The notes under the pieces: generated by a model
The model's database searches: none
Told to the model about the DNA's origin: nothing
Seen by the model: only the letters and a program-made list of their open reading frames with translations
In this document: one piece after another, positions 6,173 to 13,057 of the stretch
Position numbering within the stretch: the first letter of the stretch is position 1
Layout of the letters: each line of letters opens with the position of its first letter
DNA from: Vulcanimicrobiota bacterium
GTDB taxonomy: Bacteria; Eremiobacterota; Eremiobacteria; Baltobacterales; Baltobacteraceae
DNA length: 15,527 nt
Direction: 5' to 3'
Assembly (NCBI GenBank): GCA_030042755.1
Contig: JASHZC010000244.1
Coordinates: forward strand, 1 to 15,527
Program-made: the position numbers and the translations under genes

Positions 6173-7551
6173 AGGAAGTGCGCTCGCCACGGCATAGCAA
6201 ATCGCGCATGAGACACGCCTTGCTTGCGTTCGCGATCGCGTTGTCGGCGTGCTCGTTCGGAGCGCCGTCATCGACGATACCGCCGGCGAGCGAAACCGAG
6301 ATGCTCGGCGCGATCAACGCGAGCGGTGCCGGCAAAATCAAACACATTGTTTATATCGTTCAGGAGAATCGTAGCTTCGACAATCTCTTTCACGGCTATC
6401 CCGGCGCGGATACGGTGTCGCGGGGGCAGAACTCCAAGGGCGAGACCATCACGCTCAAGCCGGTCAGCCTGAAGCGGCAATACGTCATCGACCACTCCGA
6501 TGTGGCGATGTTCGCCGCGTGCCATGGGACCGGCAAAGTTCCCGGCACCGACTGCCGGATGGACGGCTTCAACCGGGAAGCGAACTACGACGGCCCTCCG
6601 AATCCGGAGTACGTTTACGTGCCGCACAATGAATCAAAGCCGTACTTCGATATGGCGCACGAGTGGGTGCTGGCCGACCGGATGTTCCAGTCGCAGCTCG
6701 ACGAGAGCTTCGTCGCGCATCAATATATCATCGCGGCGCAGGCGCACTCGAGCGTAAATCTTCCCGATGGTTTATGGGGCTGTCTGGGGGGTCCGAGCGA
6801 TCTTGTTTTCACGCTCACACCGCAGCGTACGCTGGGCCATCAACAAGAAGCCTGCTTCGACTACAGGACGCTCGGCGACGAACTCGACGAGGCCCGACTC
6901 TCGTGGCGCTTCTACACCAGCCGGTACGGCAGCGTGTCGAGCGATGCCGGAAGTTATTGGTCGGGCTATCAGGCAGTTCGACATATCTACTACGGCCGAG
7001 ACTGGAAGCGCAACGTGCTTTGCTGTGTGCCGCAGAGCAAGTTCCTCACCGACGTGCGCAAGGGAGAGCTGGCGAACTTCACGTGGATCACGCCGGAGTG
7101 CTTCGACTCCGATCATGTCAACTGCGGCGGCGGCTTCGGCCCGTCATGGGTGTCCGCGCTCGTAAACACGGTCGGCCAAAGCAAGTTCTGGGATTCGACG
7201 GTCATCTTCGTGCAATGGGACGATTGGGGCGGTCTCTACGATCACGTGCCGCCGCCGTACGAAAACTACGACAGCCTGGGTTTTCGCGTGCCGCTGTTGG
7301 TGATCTCCCCCTATGCAAAGCACGACTACGTTTCGCACGAGCAATACGAAACCGTCAGCGTTCTGAAGTTCGCCGAGGACGTCTTTGGGCTCGACCGGTT
7401 GTCGGTGGCCGATCGCCGCGCGAACTCACCGGCCGCCGACTGTCTCGATTTCGGCCAACCGGCGCGCAAGTTCGTTCCGATCGCGGCGCCCTACGGCTGG
7501 CGATTCTTTCTCCGCCAGCCCGACGACACGCGCCCGCCGGACGAAGAGTGA
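6169..7551 (+). CDS. Phosphoesterase lipoprotein (PF04185), copy 2
   Basis: The product is 460 residues from the GTG at 6169, whose GTGA overlaps the previous stop by 4 nt. The same overlap occurs between the two phosphoesterases on the other strand, which supports this start. An ATG at 6208 would give 447 residues with a very short signal peptide and also lacks a ribosome binding site. The lipobox is LSAC (Cys28). Motifs match copy 1 closely: QENRSFD (E66, N67), LADRMF, ESFVAHQ (S180), SDH (314-316), WDDWGGLYDH (350-359), GFRVPLLVISPYAK. The two are clear paralogs and form one subfamily (GYPGAD, QLDESFVAHQ, YWSGYQAVRHIY) distinct from the three on the other strand. It has a vicinal cysteine pair (285-286) absent from copy 1. 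Predicted to act at the outer face of the membrane on phosphate esters; exact substrate unknown. Confidence 0.9.
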   Translation: MKEVRSPRHSKSRMRHALLAFAIALSACSFGAPSSTIPPASETEMLGAINASGAGKIKHIVYIVQENRSFDNLFHGYPGADTVSRGQNSKGETITLKPVSLKRQYVIDHSDVAMFAACHGTGKVPGTDCRMDGFNREANYDGPPNPEYVYVPHNESKPYFDMAHEWVLADRMFQSQLDESFVAHQYIIAAQAHSSVNLPDGLWGCLGGPSDLVFTLTPQRTLGHQQEACFDYRTLGDELDEARLSWRFYTSRYGSVSSDAGSYWSGYQAVRHIYYGRDWKRNVLCCVPQSKFLTDVRKGELANFTWITPECFDSDHVNCGGGFGPSWVSALVNTVGQSKFWDSTVIFVQWDDWGGLYDHVPPPYENYDSLGFRVPLLVISPYAKHDYVSHEQYETVSVLKFAEDVFGLDRLSVADRRANSPAADCLDFGQPARKFVPIAAPYGWRFFLRQPDDTRPPDEE

Positions 7552-7575
7552 GGGAGGCGGCACTGCCGCCTCCCT
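7551..7575. terminator. GC-rich hairpin between convergent genes
   Basis: AGGGAGGCGGCA (7551-7562) and TGCCGCCTCCCT (7564-7575) are perfect inverted repeats around one base, so the real loop is 3-5 nt. It begins at the last base of the copy 2 phosphoesterase stop codon and lies 22 bp beyond the end of the S53 peptidase on the other strand. Neither strand has a T-tract, so it is a possible bidirectional transcription barrier or mRNA-stabilising hairpin rather than a classic intrinsic terminator. Confidence 0.6.
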
Positions 7576-7597
7576 TCGAACGCCGAACTGAAAGGAC

Positions 7598-8836
7598 TTA
7601 GTAGGCGCCGATGCCGTGGGGCGTGCCCCAGCCGGTCGGACCGCCGTAATCATCTTCCTTGTGGTTCTTAAACGGGTGCGTTCCGTCGGTGCAGAAATAC
7701 GTCGGGCTGCACGAGCCGTCGCTTCCGCTGCTGATGTGGTAGAGATGGGAGGTCTTTTCGTGCCGCCATTTCCAGAACGTCTCGCCGCCGTTCTGCGACG
7801 TCGCGTTCCCTGCCAGCGCAAAGATCGCGGCGTTCAGCGGTGACGCGATGCTGGTGCCCTGAACGGTGATCCAACCGCCATAACCGTACGAGTCGTATTC
7901 GGCCGCGCCTAGGGCCAGGGCCGCGACGTCGTTGCGCATGTTGCCGCTGCAGGAGTTTTTGGAAATATCTTGCCACTTCGGCTTCGTGACGCTGGTTGCG
8001 CAGCCGCCGCCGGTGTGGGGCCAAACGACCTCGCTCCAGCCGCGCTTAGACTTGGTGTCCGGCGTGAGTTCCGTGCCGCCGACCGAGACGACGGTGTCCA
8101 ACTGCATTGGAAAAGCGGTGCCGTAGCCGCCGTCGCCCGCGCTTGCGAGATAGGTCACGCCTTTGGTGTCGAAATCCGAACCGTAGCCGCACGTGCCGGC
8201 GCATTGGCCGCCCCAGCTGTTCGACACGATGTGCGCGCCGAGCTTCACGGCTTCGGCTTCGGCCGCACCGAGATCGTTGGTATAGTCGCTGTTTGCCTCG
8301 ATCAGGTCGATCGTGCAGTTCGGGCAGGCAGCCGAAACCATCTGAACGTCGAGATCTATCTCCAATCCCCAGTTCACGTCGCCGGTCGGATAGTTGCTCG
8401 TTTCTCCATCCTGGTTGTATTTGGTGAAATTTGCGGTACCTAGGCCGAACTCGCTGCGATATTCCGCTAGGTCGCTCGCAACGTTGGGGTTGTCATACGC
8501 GTCGACGATCGCGACGGTCTGACCGGATCCCTTGCTCGTATAGGGAAGGTCGTACGCCTGCTCGATGTCGGGTGCGGTAATGCCGGCTACCGCGTTGCCG
8601 GCGTACTTCACCCCGTGCTTTTCGAGAAGCACGTAGCAGACTGCACGTCCCGCCGGCACGTCCGGACAGACCTGGCTGACGTTCGGGCCCCAGAAGTTTG
8701 GGCCGTGCCCGTTGCTCACTGACGTTTCCATCGCAGATTGGCCGGCCGTTCCCGGCAAGTTGGAAGAACCGCCGTTGCACGCCGCCAAGGCGAGCGCCAC
8801 AACGAGCGGAGCCGTAAGTCTCAAAGGTCCCTTCAC
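7598..8836 (-). CDS. S53 (sedolisin) family serine-carboxyl peptidase, lipoprotein, without a normal prodomain
   Basis: The product is 412 residues, starting at GTG 8836 behind a good Shine-Dalgarno. A signal peptide ends in LAAC (Cys20). The catalytic domain runs from about residue 85 to the end. S53 hallmarks: E159 and D163 in GLEIDLD, the oxyanion Asp D235 in SAGDGGY, and nucleophile S329 in QGTSIASP. A C-terminal DDYGGPTGWGTP segment resembles the calcium site of the family. S53 enzymes are endopeptidases or tripeptidyl-peptidases, often active at acid pH. Most are made with an activation prodomain of roughly 180 residues; here only about 65 residues lie between the lipid anchor and the catalytic domain. 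Several cysteines (C57, C67, C171, C174, C212, C216, C279, C296, C376, C382) suggest disulfides. It is last in the - strand series, 134 bp after a phosphoesterase, so it may be a separate transcription unit. No clear promoter or terminator was seen in that gap. Confidence 0.92.
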   Translation of the reverse strand: MKGPLRLTAPLVVALALAACNGGSSNLPGTAGQSAMETSVSNGHGPNFWGPNVSQVCPDVPAGRAVCYVLLEKHGVKYAGNAVAGITAPDIEQAYDLPYTSKGSGQTVAIVDAYDNPNVASDLAEYRSEFGLGTANFTKYNQDGETSNYPTGDVNWGLEIDLDVQMVSAACPNCTIDLIEANSDYTNDLGAAEAEAVKLGAHIVSNSWGGQCAGTCGYGSDFDTKGVTYLASAGDGGYGTAFPMQLDTVVSVGGTELTPDTKSKRGWSEVVWPHTGGGCATSVTKPKWQDISKNSCSGNMRNDVAALALGAAEYDSYGYGGWITVQGTSIASPLNAAIFALAGNATSQNGGETFWKWRHEKTSHLYHISSGSDGSCSPTYFCTDGTHPFKNHKEDDYGGPTGWGTPHGIGAY

Positions 8837-8841
8837 AAAAG

Positions 8842-8847
8842 CTCCTT
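8842..8847 (-). promoter_or_regulatory. Ribosome binding site of the S53 peptidase
   Basis: AAGGAG read on the - strand lies 5 nt before the GTG at 8836-8834 and fixes that non-ATG start. Confidence 0.8.
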
Positions 8848-8970
8848 TTCCCTGAGTGTCGATAGCTTGGGTTGACCTGCGAGCGACCGCCTCGTAACGG
8901 AGCCGGCAGGCGTTCCGAGAGAGATTTTAGGCTAGAGCCCGGAGATGAAGGAAATCTGAAGCGGGCATTC

Positions 8971-10392
8971 TCACTCGGGATCGCCGGGCAGACCCGACGG
9001 CGGTTGGGTCTCGAAGTATCTGAGTGAGTATTCGGCGGGAATCTCGACAAACTTGCGCGGCGCCTGATGAAAGTCGAAGACGTCGCAGAGGCTGTTGGAG
9101 GTGCCGTCGGTCGTGCCGAGGCGCCCGAGATCGAACGTGTCTTCGATGCACCGCAGGATGCTGCCGAACTCGTACTGCGTGTGCGAGATCATGCCGCGAT
9201 GCACGTATGGCGAGACGACCATCAGCGGGATGCGAAAGCCGAGTCCGCCCTCGTCGTTGTGCTTGGGCGGCACGACGTTGTCGTAAAAGCCGCCCCAGTC
9301 ATCCCAGACGACGATGATGGCGGTGTTCTTCCACGCCGAGCTCTTGCCGATAGCGTTCACGACCTGGGCGACCCAGGACGGCCCGTAATCGTAGGGAGCT
9401 CCGGGGTGGTCGGAGTCGACCTCGTCGGGAACCAGCCATGAGACGGCCGGCAGCGTTCCGTGCTCGATGTCCGAGAAGATATTCGTGTCGGGCATCGACA
9501 CCTTGCTCTCCCACTCCTTACCGTAGCGTACGGCGGCGATCATATCGAAGGCGTTCAGCTCGCCGCCGGCACAGATCGAGCAGGGATTGTAGGGGTGGCA
9601 GCCCGTGCAGCCTTTGAAATCGGGCGAGTAATACTTCCAAGAGATCCCTTTGTCGTCGAGCAGCGTGCGCAGCGTCGGGTAGCTCTCCGAAAACTTGTTC
9701 GTGCACGGGAAGGGGCCGTGCCCGTAGACGCCGCGCGCGTTGATGATTTCCGTGTAGACGCCGGGAGCCGCATCGCACCCCCAAGGCGCGCCGTCGGGGT
9801 TATCGACTAGGATTTTATCGGACGCGATCATCGAACCGCCGCGGATCAGATCCTGATGCGCGATGAAGCTGCCGCTGCCTTGCGTTTGGAACATCTCATC
9901 AGCCAGGACGTACTGCTTTGCGAGGTCCCAATACGGCTTGATGTTCGACTCCTTGACGTACTGGTACGCGAGCGTTCCGGCGGGCATCTGCTCGGTGCCG
10001 GTGAGCATTGCGACCAGATTGAAGCCGTCCAGCTTGCCGTTGTCGTAGGCGAGGAGAAAAGCCGGGCGATTGTGCGAGATGTCGCCGTTCATGAGCAGCG
10101 TGTGCGGTTTGAGAGCAACCTTCTTGTCGACGAGCTTCCCATTCTCGTAGACTTTCATGAGGCCGCTGGTCGCGCCGCGCGCTCCGGGAAAGCGCGCGAA
10201 CAAGTTGTCGAAGCTGCGGTTCTCCTGAATCACGATCACGAAATGCTCGATCCGCGAAGCGCGCGAGGGACTCGTGGCCGGAGGGCGTGCCAGTTGCGGC
10301 ACGCTCCCGGAGCTGGCCGAACACGCCGAGATCGCCCCGACGGCGGCAGACAAAACCAGCGTGCGGAGCAAGCCTGGGCGCAATACGTTCAC
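8971..10392 (-). CDS. Phosphoesterase lipoprotein (PF04185), copy 3, with a four-cysteine insertion
   Basis: The product is 473 residues. The GTG start overlaps the stop of the preceding gene (GTGA, 10389-10392), implying translational coupling. The signal peptide ends in ISAC (Cys24). PF04185 motifs: QENRSFDNLF (E57, N58), LADEMF (163-168), GSGSFIAHQDLI with S175 as likely nucleophile, SDHPG (327-331), WDDWGGFYD (363-371), GFRIPLMVVSPY. It belongs to the second subfamily of this window (TQGSGSF, AVRYGKEW). Unlike its four relatives it carries CTGCHPYNPCSIC (residues 262-274), a CxxCH plus a CxxC. These could form two disulfides, bind a metal, or in principle attach haem c. Expected to act outside the cytoplasm on phosphate esters or phospholipids; substrate unknown. 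Confidence 0.9.
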   Translation of the reverse strand: MNVLRPGLLRTLVLSAAVGAISACSASSGSVPQLARPPATSPSRASRIEHFVIVIQENRSFDNLFARFPGARGATSGLMKVYENGKLVDKKVALKPHTLLMNGDISHNRPAFLLAYDNGKLDGFNLVAMLTGTEQMPAGTLAYQYVKESNIKPYWDLAKQYVLADEMFQTQGSGSFIAHQDLIRGGSMIASDKILVDNPDGAPWGCDAAPGVYTEIINARGVYGHGPFPCTNKFSESYPTLRTLLDDKGISWKYYSPDFKGCTGCHPYNPCSICAGGELNAFDMIAAVRYGKEWESKVSMPDTNIFSDIEHGTLPAVSWLVPDEVDSDHPGAPYDYGPSWVAQVVNAIGKSSAWKNTAIIVVWDDWGGFYDNVVPPKHNDEGGLGFRIPLMVVSPYVHRGMISHTQYEFGSILRCIEDTFDLGRLGTTDGTSNSLCDVFDFHQAPRKFVEIPAEYSLRYFETQPPSGLPGDPE

Positions 10393-11885
10393 TCGGTGTC
10401 GAGCGGCAAGCCGGAAGGGGCCTGGTGCAGGAAAAAGTCCAGCGAATACTTGGCCTGAATCTCCTGAAACTTACGCGGATGCAAGCTAAAGTCGAAGGCG
10501 TTTCCCAAGCTCGCCGAGTGAGCGTCGCTGCTGCCGAGCGAACCCAGACCCCAGTTCTCTTCGATGAACCGCAGGATGCTGCCGCCGGTGAAGTAGACGG
10601 TGTGATCGACGTGCGGCTTCACGTACGGCGAGACGATCAGCAGTGGAACGCGGAAACCGGGGCCCCCCTCCCAGTCGCGCGGCTCGGGCGGCGGGACGTG
10701 ATCGTAGTAACCGCCCCAATCGTCCCACAGAATCACGATCGCGGTCGAGTTCCAGTACTCGCTCTTGCCGACCGCGTTGACGATCGATGCGACCCACGAC
10801 GGCCCGGTGTCCTCAGGAGCATTGTTTTTTTTGTATTCGGCGGGATGGTCGGAGTTGGCGGCGTCGGGCGTGATCCAAGAGACGGCCGGAAGCTGGTGTT
10901 TGCTGATGTCCGTGAAGATATCGAGCGGGCTGCGTGTGACGTTGGTCTGCCACTCCGAGCTGTAGCGTACGGCCTTGATCGCGTCGTACGCGCTCCAGAT
11001 GCCGGCGGTGCCGCCGTTCTGAGGCCCGCTCTCCTTTTGAACCGCAACCGCATAAAACTTCCACGCTACCTTCTTGGCATCGAGCAGATCCCGCAGCGTC
11101 GCGTACTTCAAGCACGGAAACGGCCCGCCGTAGGGATAGACCTTGTTGCTGCCGCGTTTGATGATCGCGGTGCGCACGCTTGGGTTAGCGTCGCACCCCC
11201 ACGGGAAGTACGTCGGGTTGTCGATCAGGGCTTCGTCGGAAGAGATCTGGGTGCCGGCGGCGATCAAATCCTGGTGCGCGGTAAAGCTGCCGCTGCCTTG
11301 CGTTTGAAAGACGTGGTCGGCCAGCACGTAATCTTCGGCCATGTCCCAATAGGGTTTGATTTGCGCCGGGTCGACGTACTGATACGGATAGGTGCAGACC
11401 GGCTCTGCGGCCGAGCCGTTCGCGTTGAAGTGCGCTGCGTCCCAACCGTCCATCTTGCCGTTGTCCCAGTCCAGGTCGAAGCCGCTGTGAATGTGGTCGA
11501 GGTCGGCAAACACATAGGGGCTCTGAGGAAAGTCATCGGGAAAGCCTCGGCCGGTTAGCGAGACCTTCGTGAGCGGGATCGAAGTCGGCTTGGTGATGAC
11601 GGGCTGCTTATACGATGCGCACGCTGACTGGACAAGCGCGGGCATCGCCTTCGCCTGGCCGGTCGTCGTTCCGTCGGCTCCCGGGAAGGTCGCAAAGAAG
11701 TTGTCGAAGCTGCGGTTCTCTTGAATCACCACGATTACGTGCTTGATCGGCGTCTTGCTCGGTGCGCCGGGCGTGTCGGGCGCGACCGGCGGAACCGCGC
11801 CGCCAAGCGATCCGCCACCGCCGCCGCCGCACGCGGCGATCGCCGCCGCGGTGAAGAGCACGAGGACCCAGTGGCGAGGACGCAT
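10389..11885 (-). CDS. Phosphoesterase lipoprotein (PF04185), copy 4
   Basis: The product is 498 residues. The ATG at 11885 has AAGGAG 7 nt upstream and opens a signal peptide ending in IAAC (Cys19), followed by a run of glycines and a Pro-rich linker to about residue 45. The open frame continues upstream to 12221, but that part overlaps the sulfotransferase and is not coding. Motifs: QENRSFDNFF (E56, N57), LADHVF (188-193), GSGSFTAHQDLI (S200 likely nucleophile, H204), SDHPAE (345-350), WDDWGGYYDH (387-396), GFRVPLLIVSPY. Between residues 75 and 170 it carries extra sequence compared with copy 3, including DNGKMDGWD. It starts 11 nt after the sulfotransferase and overlaps copy 3 by GTGA, so it is the fourth gene of a tight operon. 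Likely a surface phosphatase or phospholipase C; not distinguishable from sequence. Confidence 0.91.
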   Translation of the reverse strand: MRPRHWVLVLFTAAAIAACGGGGGGSLGGAVPPVAPDTPGAPSKTPIKHVIVVIQENRSFDNFFATFPGADGTTTGQAKAMPALVQSACASYKQPVITKPTSIPLTKVSLTGRGFPDDFPQSPYVFADLDHIHSGFDLDWDNGKMDGWDAAHFNANGSAAEPVCTYPYQYVDPAQIKPYWDMAEDYVLADHVFQTQGSGSFTAHQDLIAAGTQISSDEALIDNPTYFPWGCDANPSVRTAIIKRGSNKVYPYGGPFPCLKYATLRDLLDAKKVAWKFYAVAVQKESGPQNGGTAGIWSAYDAIKAVRYSSEWQTNVTRSPLDIFTDISKHQLPAVSWITPDAANSDHPAEYKKNNAPEDTGPSWVASIVNAVGKSEYWNSTAIVILWDDWGGYYDHVPPPEPRDWEGGPGFRVPLLIVSPYVKPHVDHTVYFTGGSILRFIEENWGLGSLGSSDAHSASLGNAFDFSLHPRKFQEIQAKYSLDFFLHQAPSGLPLDTE

Positions 11886-11892
11886 TAGGAGT

Positions 11893-11898
11893 CTCCTT
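11893..11898 (-). promoter_or_regulatory. Ribosome binding site of phosphoesterase copy 4
   Basis: AAGGAG on the - strand lies 7 nt before the ATG at 11885. It overlaps the TAA stop (11899-11897) of the sulfotransferase, so termination there could help initiation at the next gene. Confidence 0.85.
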
Positions 11899-13057
11899 AG
11901 GTCGTCGCTGCCGAACGCTGCGCGAGCGCGGCCACGTCGTATCCAAAGTAGCGAGCCACATCGTTGGTGGCGCGCGCGATGCCGGCTAGCTGCTGGTCGT
12001 CGAATGCCGGCTTGTAATAGTCGGGGAATGACAGCTTCTTCGCGTAGGTCTCGCGCGCAGCCGCAAACGGCTCCGCGGCGAGGCCGGTATGCCCGAGGAT
12101 CCGGTCGATCGTTGCGAGCGAGTCGCTGCAGAGGTCCTCGTAACGCACGATGCAGACTTGACGCGCCAATCCGGGATCGTCGTCGAGTTGTTTGGCGACA
12201 AAACCGTACACGTAGGCCCAATAGCGAGCGCGCGATTCCACCACGTTCCCGGCGTCGAAAAGGCGCCGCAGCTCGCGTAGTACCTCGGGCTGCCCGACGT
12301 TGGCCATCACCTGATGCGGGCCGAACTCATGGTGTCCGGTAAGCTCGATGATCTCGATCTGCCGCGGGTCGTCACGTTCGAGTTCGGCCCAAATGCGATC
12401 CTGTTTGATCAGCGACGCGACGTGATCGATGGGGTTGCGGACGTAAAGCAGGAACCGGGCGTCGGGAAAGAGCCGGCGCAAGTACTGCATGCGAACGACG
12501 CACATGATCGCTTTGCTGACGTATCGCGTGCGCCCGCGGACCAGCGCGAGCTTGCGCAAATGCTCGGAATAGAAGCGCTCGAAGGCCGGATTCGACGTGG
12601 CGCCGTCGAGCACGCTATATTGCGACTCCTCATGGATGCGCGGAAAGAAGTGTTCCCAAAGAATCTCTTCGCCCATCTCTGCGCTGTCGCGCGTTACCTC
12701 GATGCGATCGCGATGGATGCGCGGCACCGGCTTTCGCATGGCGTCGACCGGTATGCGCGGAAAGACTTGGTTCCACACGTACGGCATGTAGGGCATGAGA
12801 AAGTCGGCATACTTGTGCGTTACGACGTCGGGGTGCTCGCTCAGCATCTGCAACGAGATCGTCGTGCCGGCGCGCGGCAGCCCGCAGATGTAGACCGGGC
12901 GGTCGACCGTCATCTGCGCAATGCGCCGCGCCAGCAGCGTCGACTCCAGATTCCCGAGACTGACGAAGAGCGGCGCGGCTGCGTGGACTCCGCGGACAGC
13001 CCAATAGAAGCCGGTGGGGACCGAGAAGCGCTGCTGCGCCGGCGCGGTTTCGGCCAC
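11897..13057 (-). CDS. PAPS-dependent sulfotransferase (Sulfotransfer_3-like)
   Basis: The product is 386 residues with no signal peptide, so it is cytoplasmic or peripheral. The PAPS 5'-phosphosulfate loop is GLPRAGTT (59-66). The 3'-phosphate-binding element is VRNPIDHVAS with R207 and S215. RYEDL (305-309) is also typical of the group. Such enzymes move sulfate from PAPS to a hydroxyl or amine of a small molecule, lipid or glycan. The GTG start (13057-13055) shares one base with the stop codon of the type III polyketide synthase (TAGTG), and GAAGG lies just upstream, so translation is probably coupled. This makes the polyketide product the most likely acceptor, which is an inference. Some members of this fold instead act on glycans or have lost activity; the key loops look intact here. 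Confidence 0.9.
   Translation of the reverse strand: MAETAPAQQRFSVPTGFYWAVRGVHAAAPLFVSLGNLESTLLARRIAQMTVDRPVYICGLPRAGTTISLQMLSEHPDVVTHKYADFLMPYMPYVWNQVFPRIPVDAMRKPVPRIHRDRIEVTRDSAEMGEEILWEHFFPRIHEESQYSVLDGATSNPAFERFYSEHLRKLALVRGRTRYVSKAIMCVVRMQYLRRLFPDARFLLYVRNPIDHVASLIKQDRIWAELERDDPRQIEIIELTGHHEFGPHQVMANVGQPEVLRELRRLFDAGNVVESRARYWAYVYGFVAKQLDDDPGLARQVCIVRYEDLCSDSLATIDRILGHTGLAAEPFAAARETYAKKLSFPDYYKPAFDDQQLAGIARATNDVARYFGYDVAALAQRSAATT

Noticed and set aside
5333..6271. 312-codon - strand open frame
   Set aside because: Antisense shadow of phosphoesterase copy 1; no motif or ribosome binding site.
9571..9609. Calling phosphoesterase copy 3 a c-type cytochrome because of CxxCH
   Set aside because: There is a single motif in an insertion of an otherwise normal phosphoesterase, and no cytochrome fold around it; kept as a finding but not as the call.
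10287..11558. Open frame of 423 codons on the + strand
   Set aside because: It runs antisense through phosphoesterase copy 4, whose catalytic motifs and signal peptide are clear on the other strand; its composition is Arg/Val rich without any recognisable domain.
11886..12221. Upstream extension of phosphoesterase copy 4 by 112 codons
   Set aside because: It overlaps the sulfotransferase in another frame, is Arg-rich without homology, and would bury the signal peptide; the ATG at 11885 has a good ribosome binding site.
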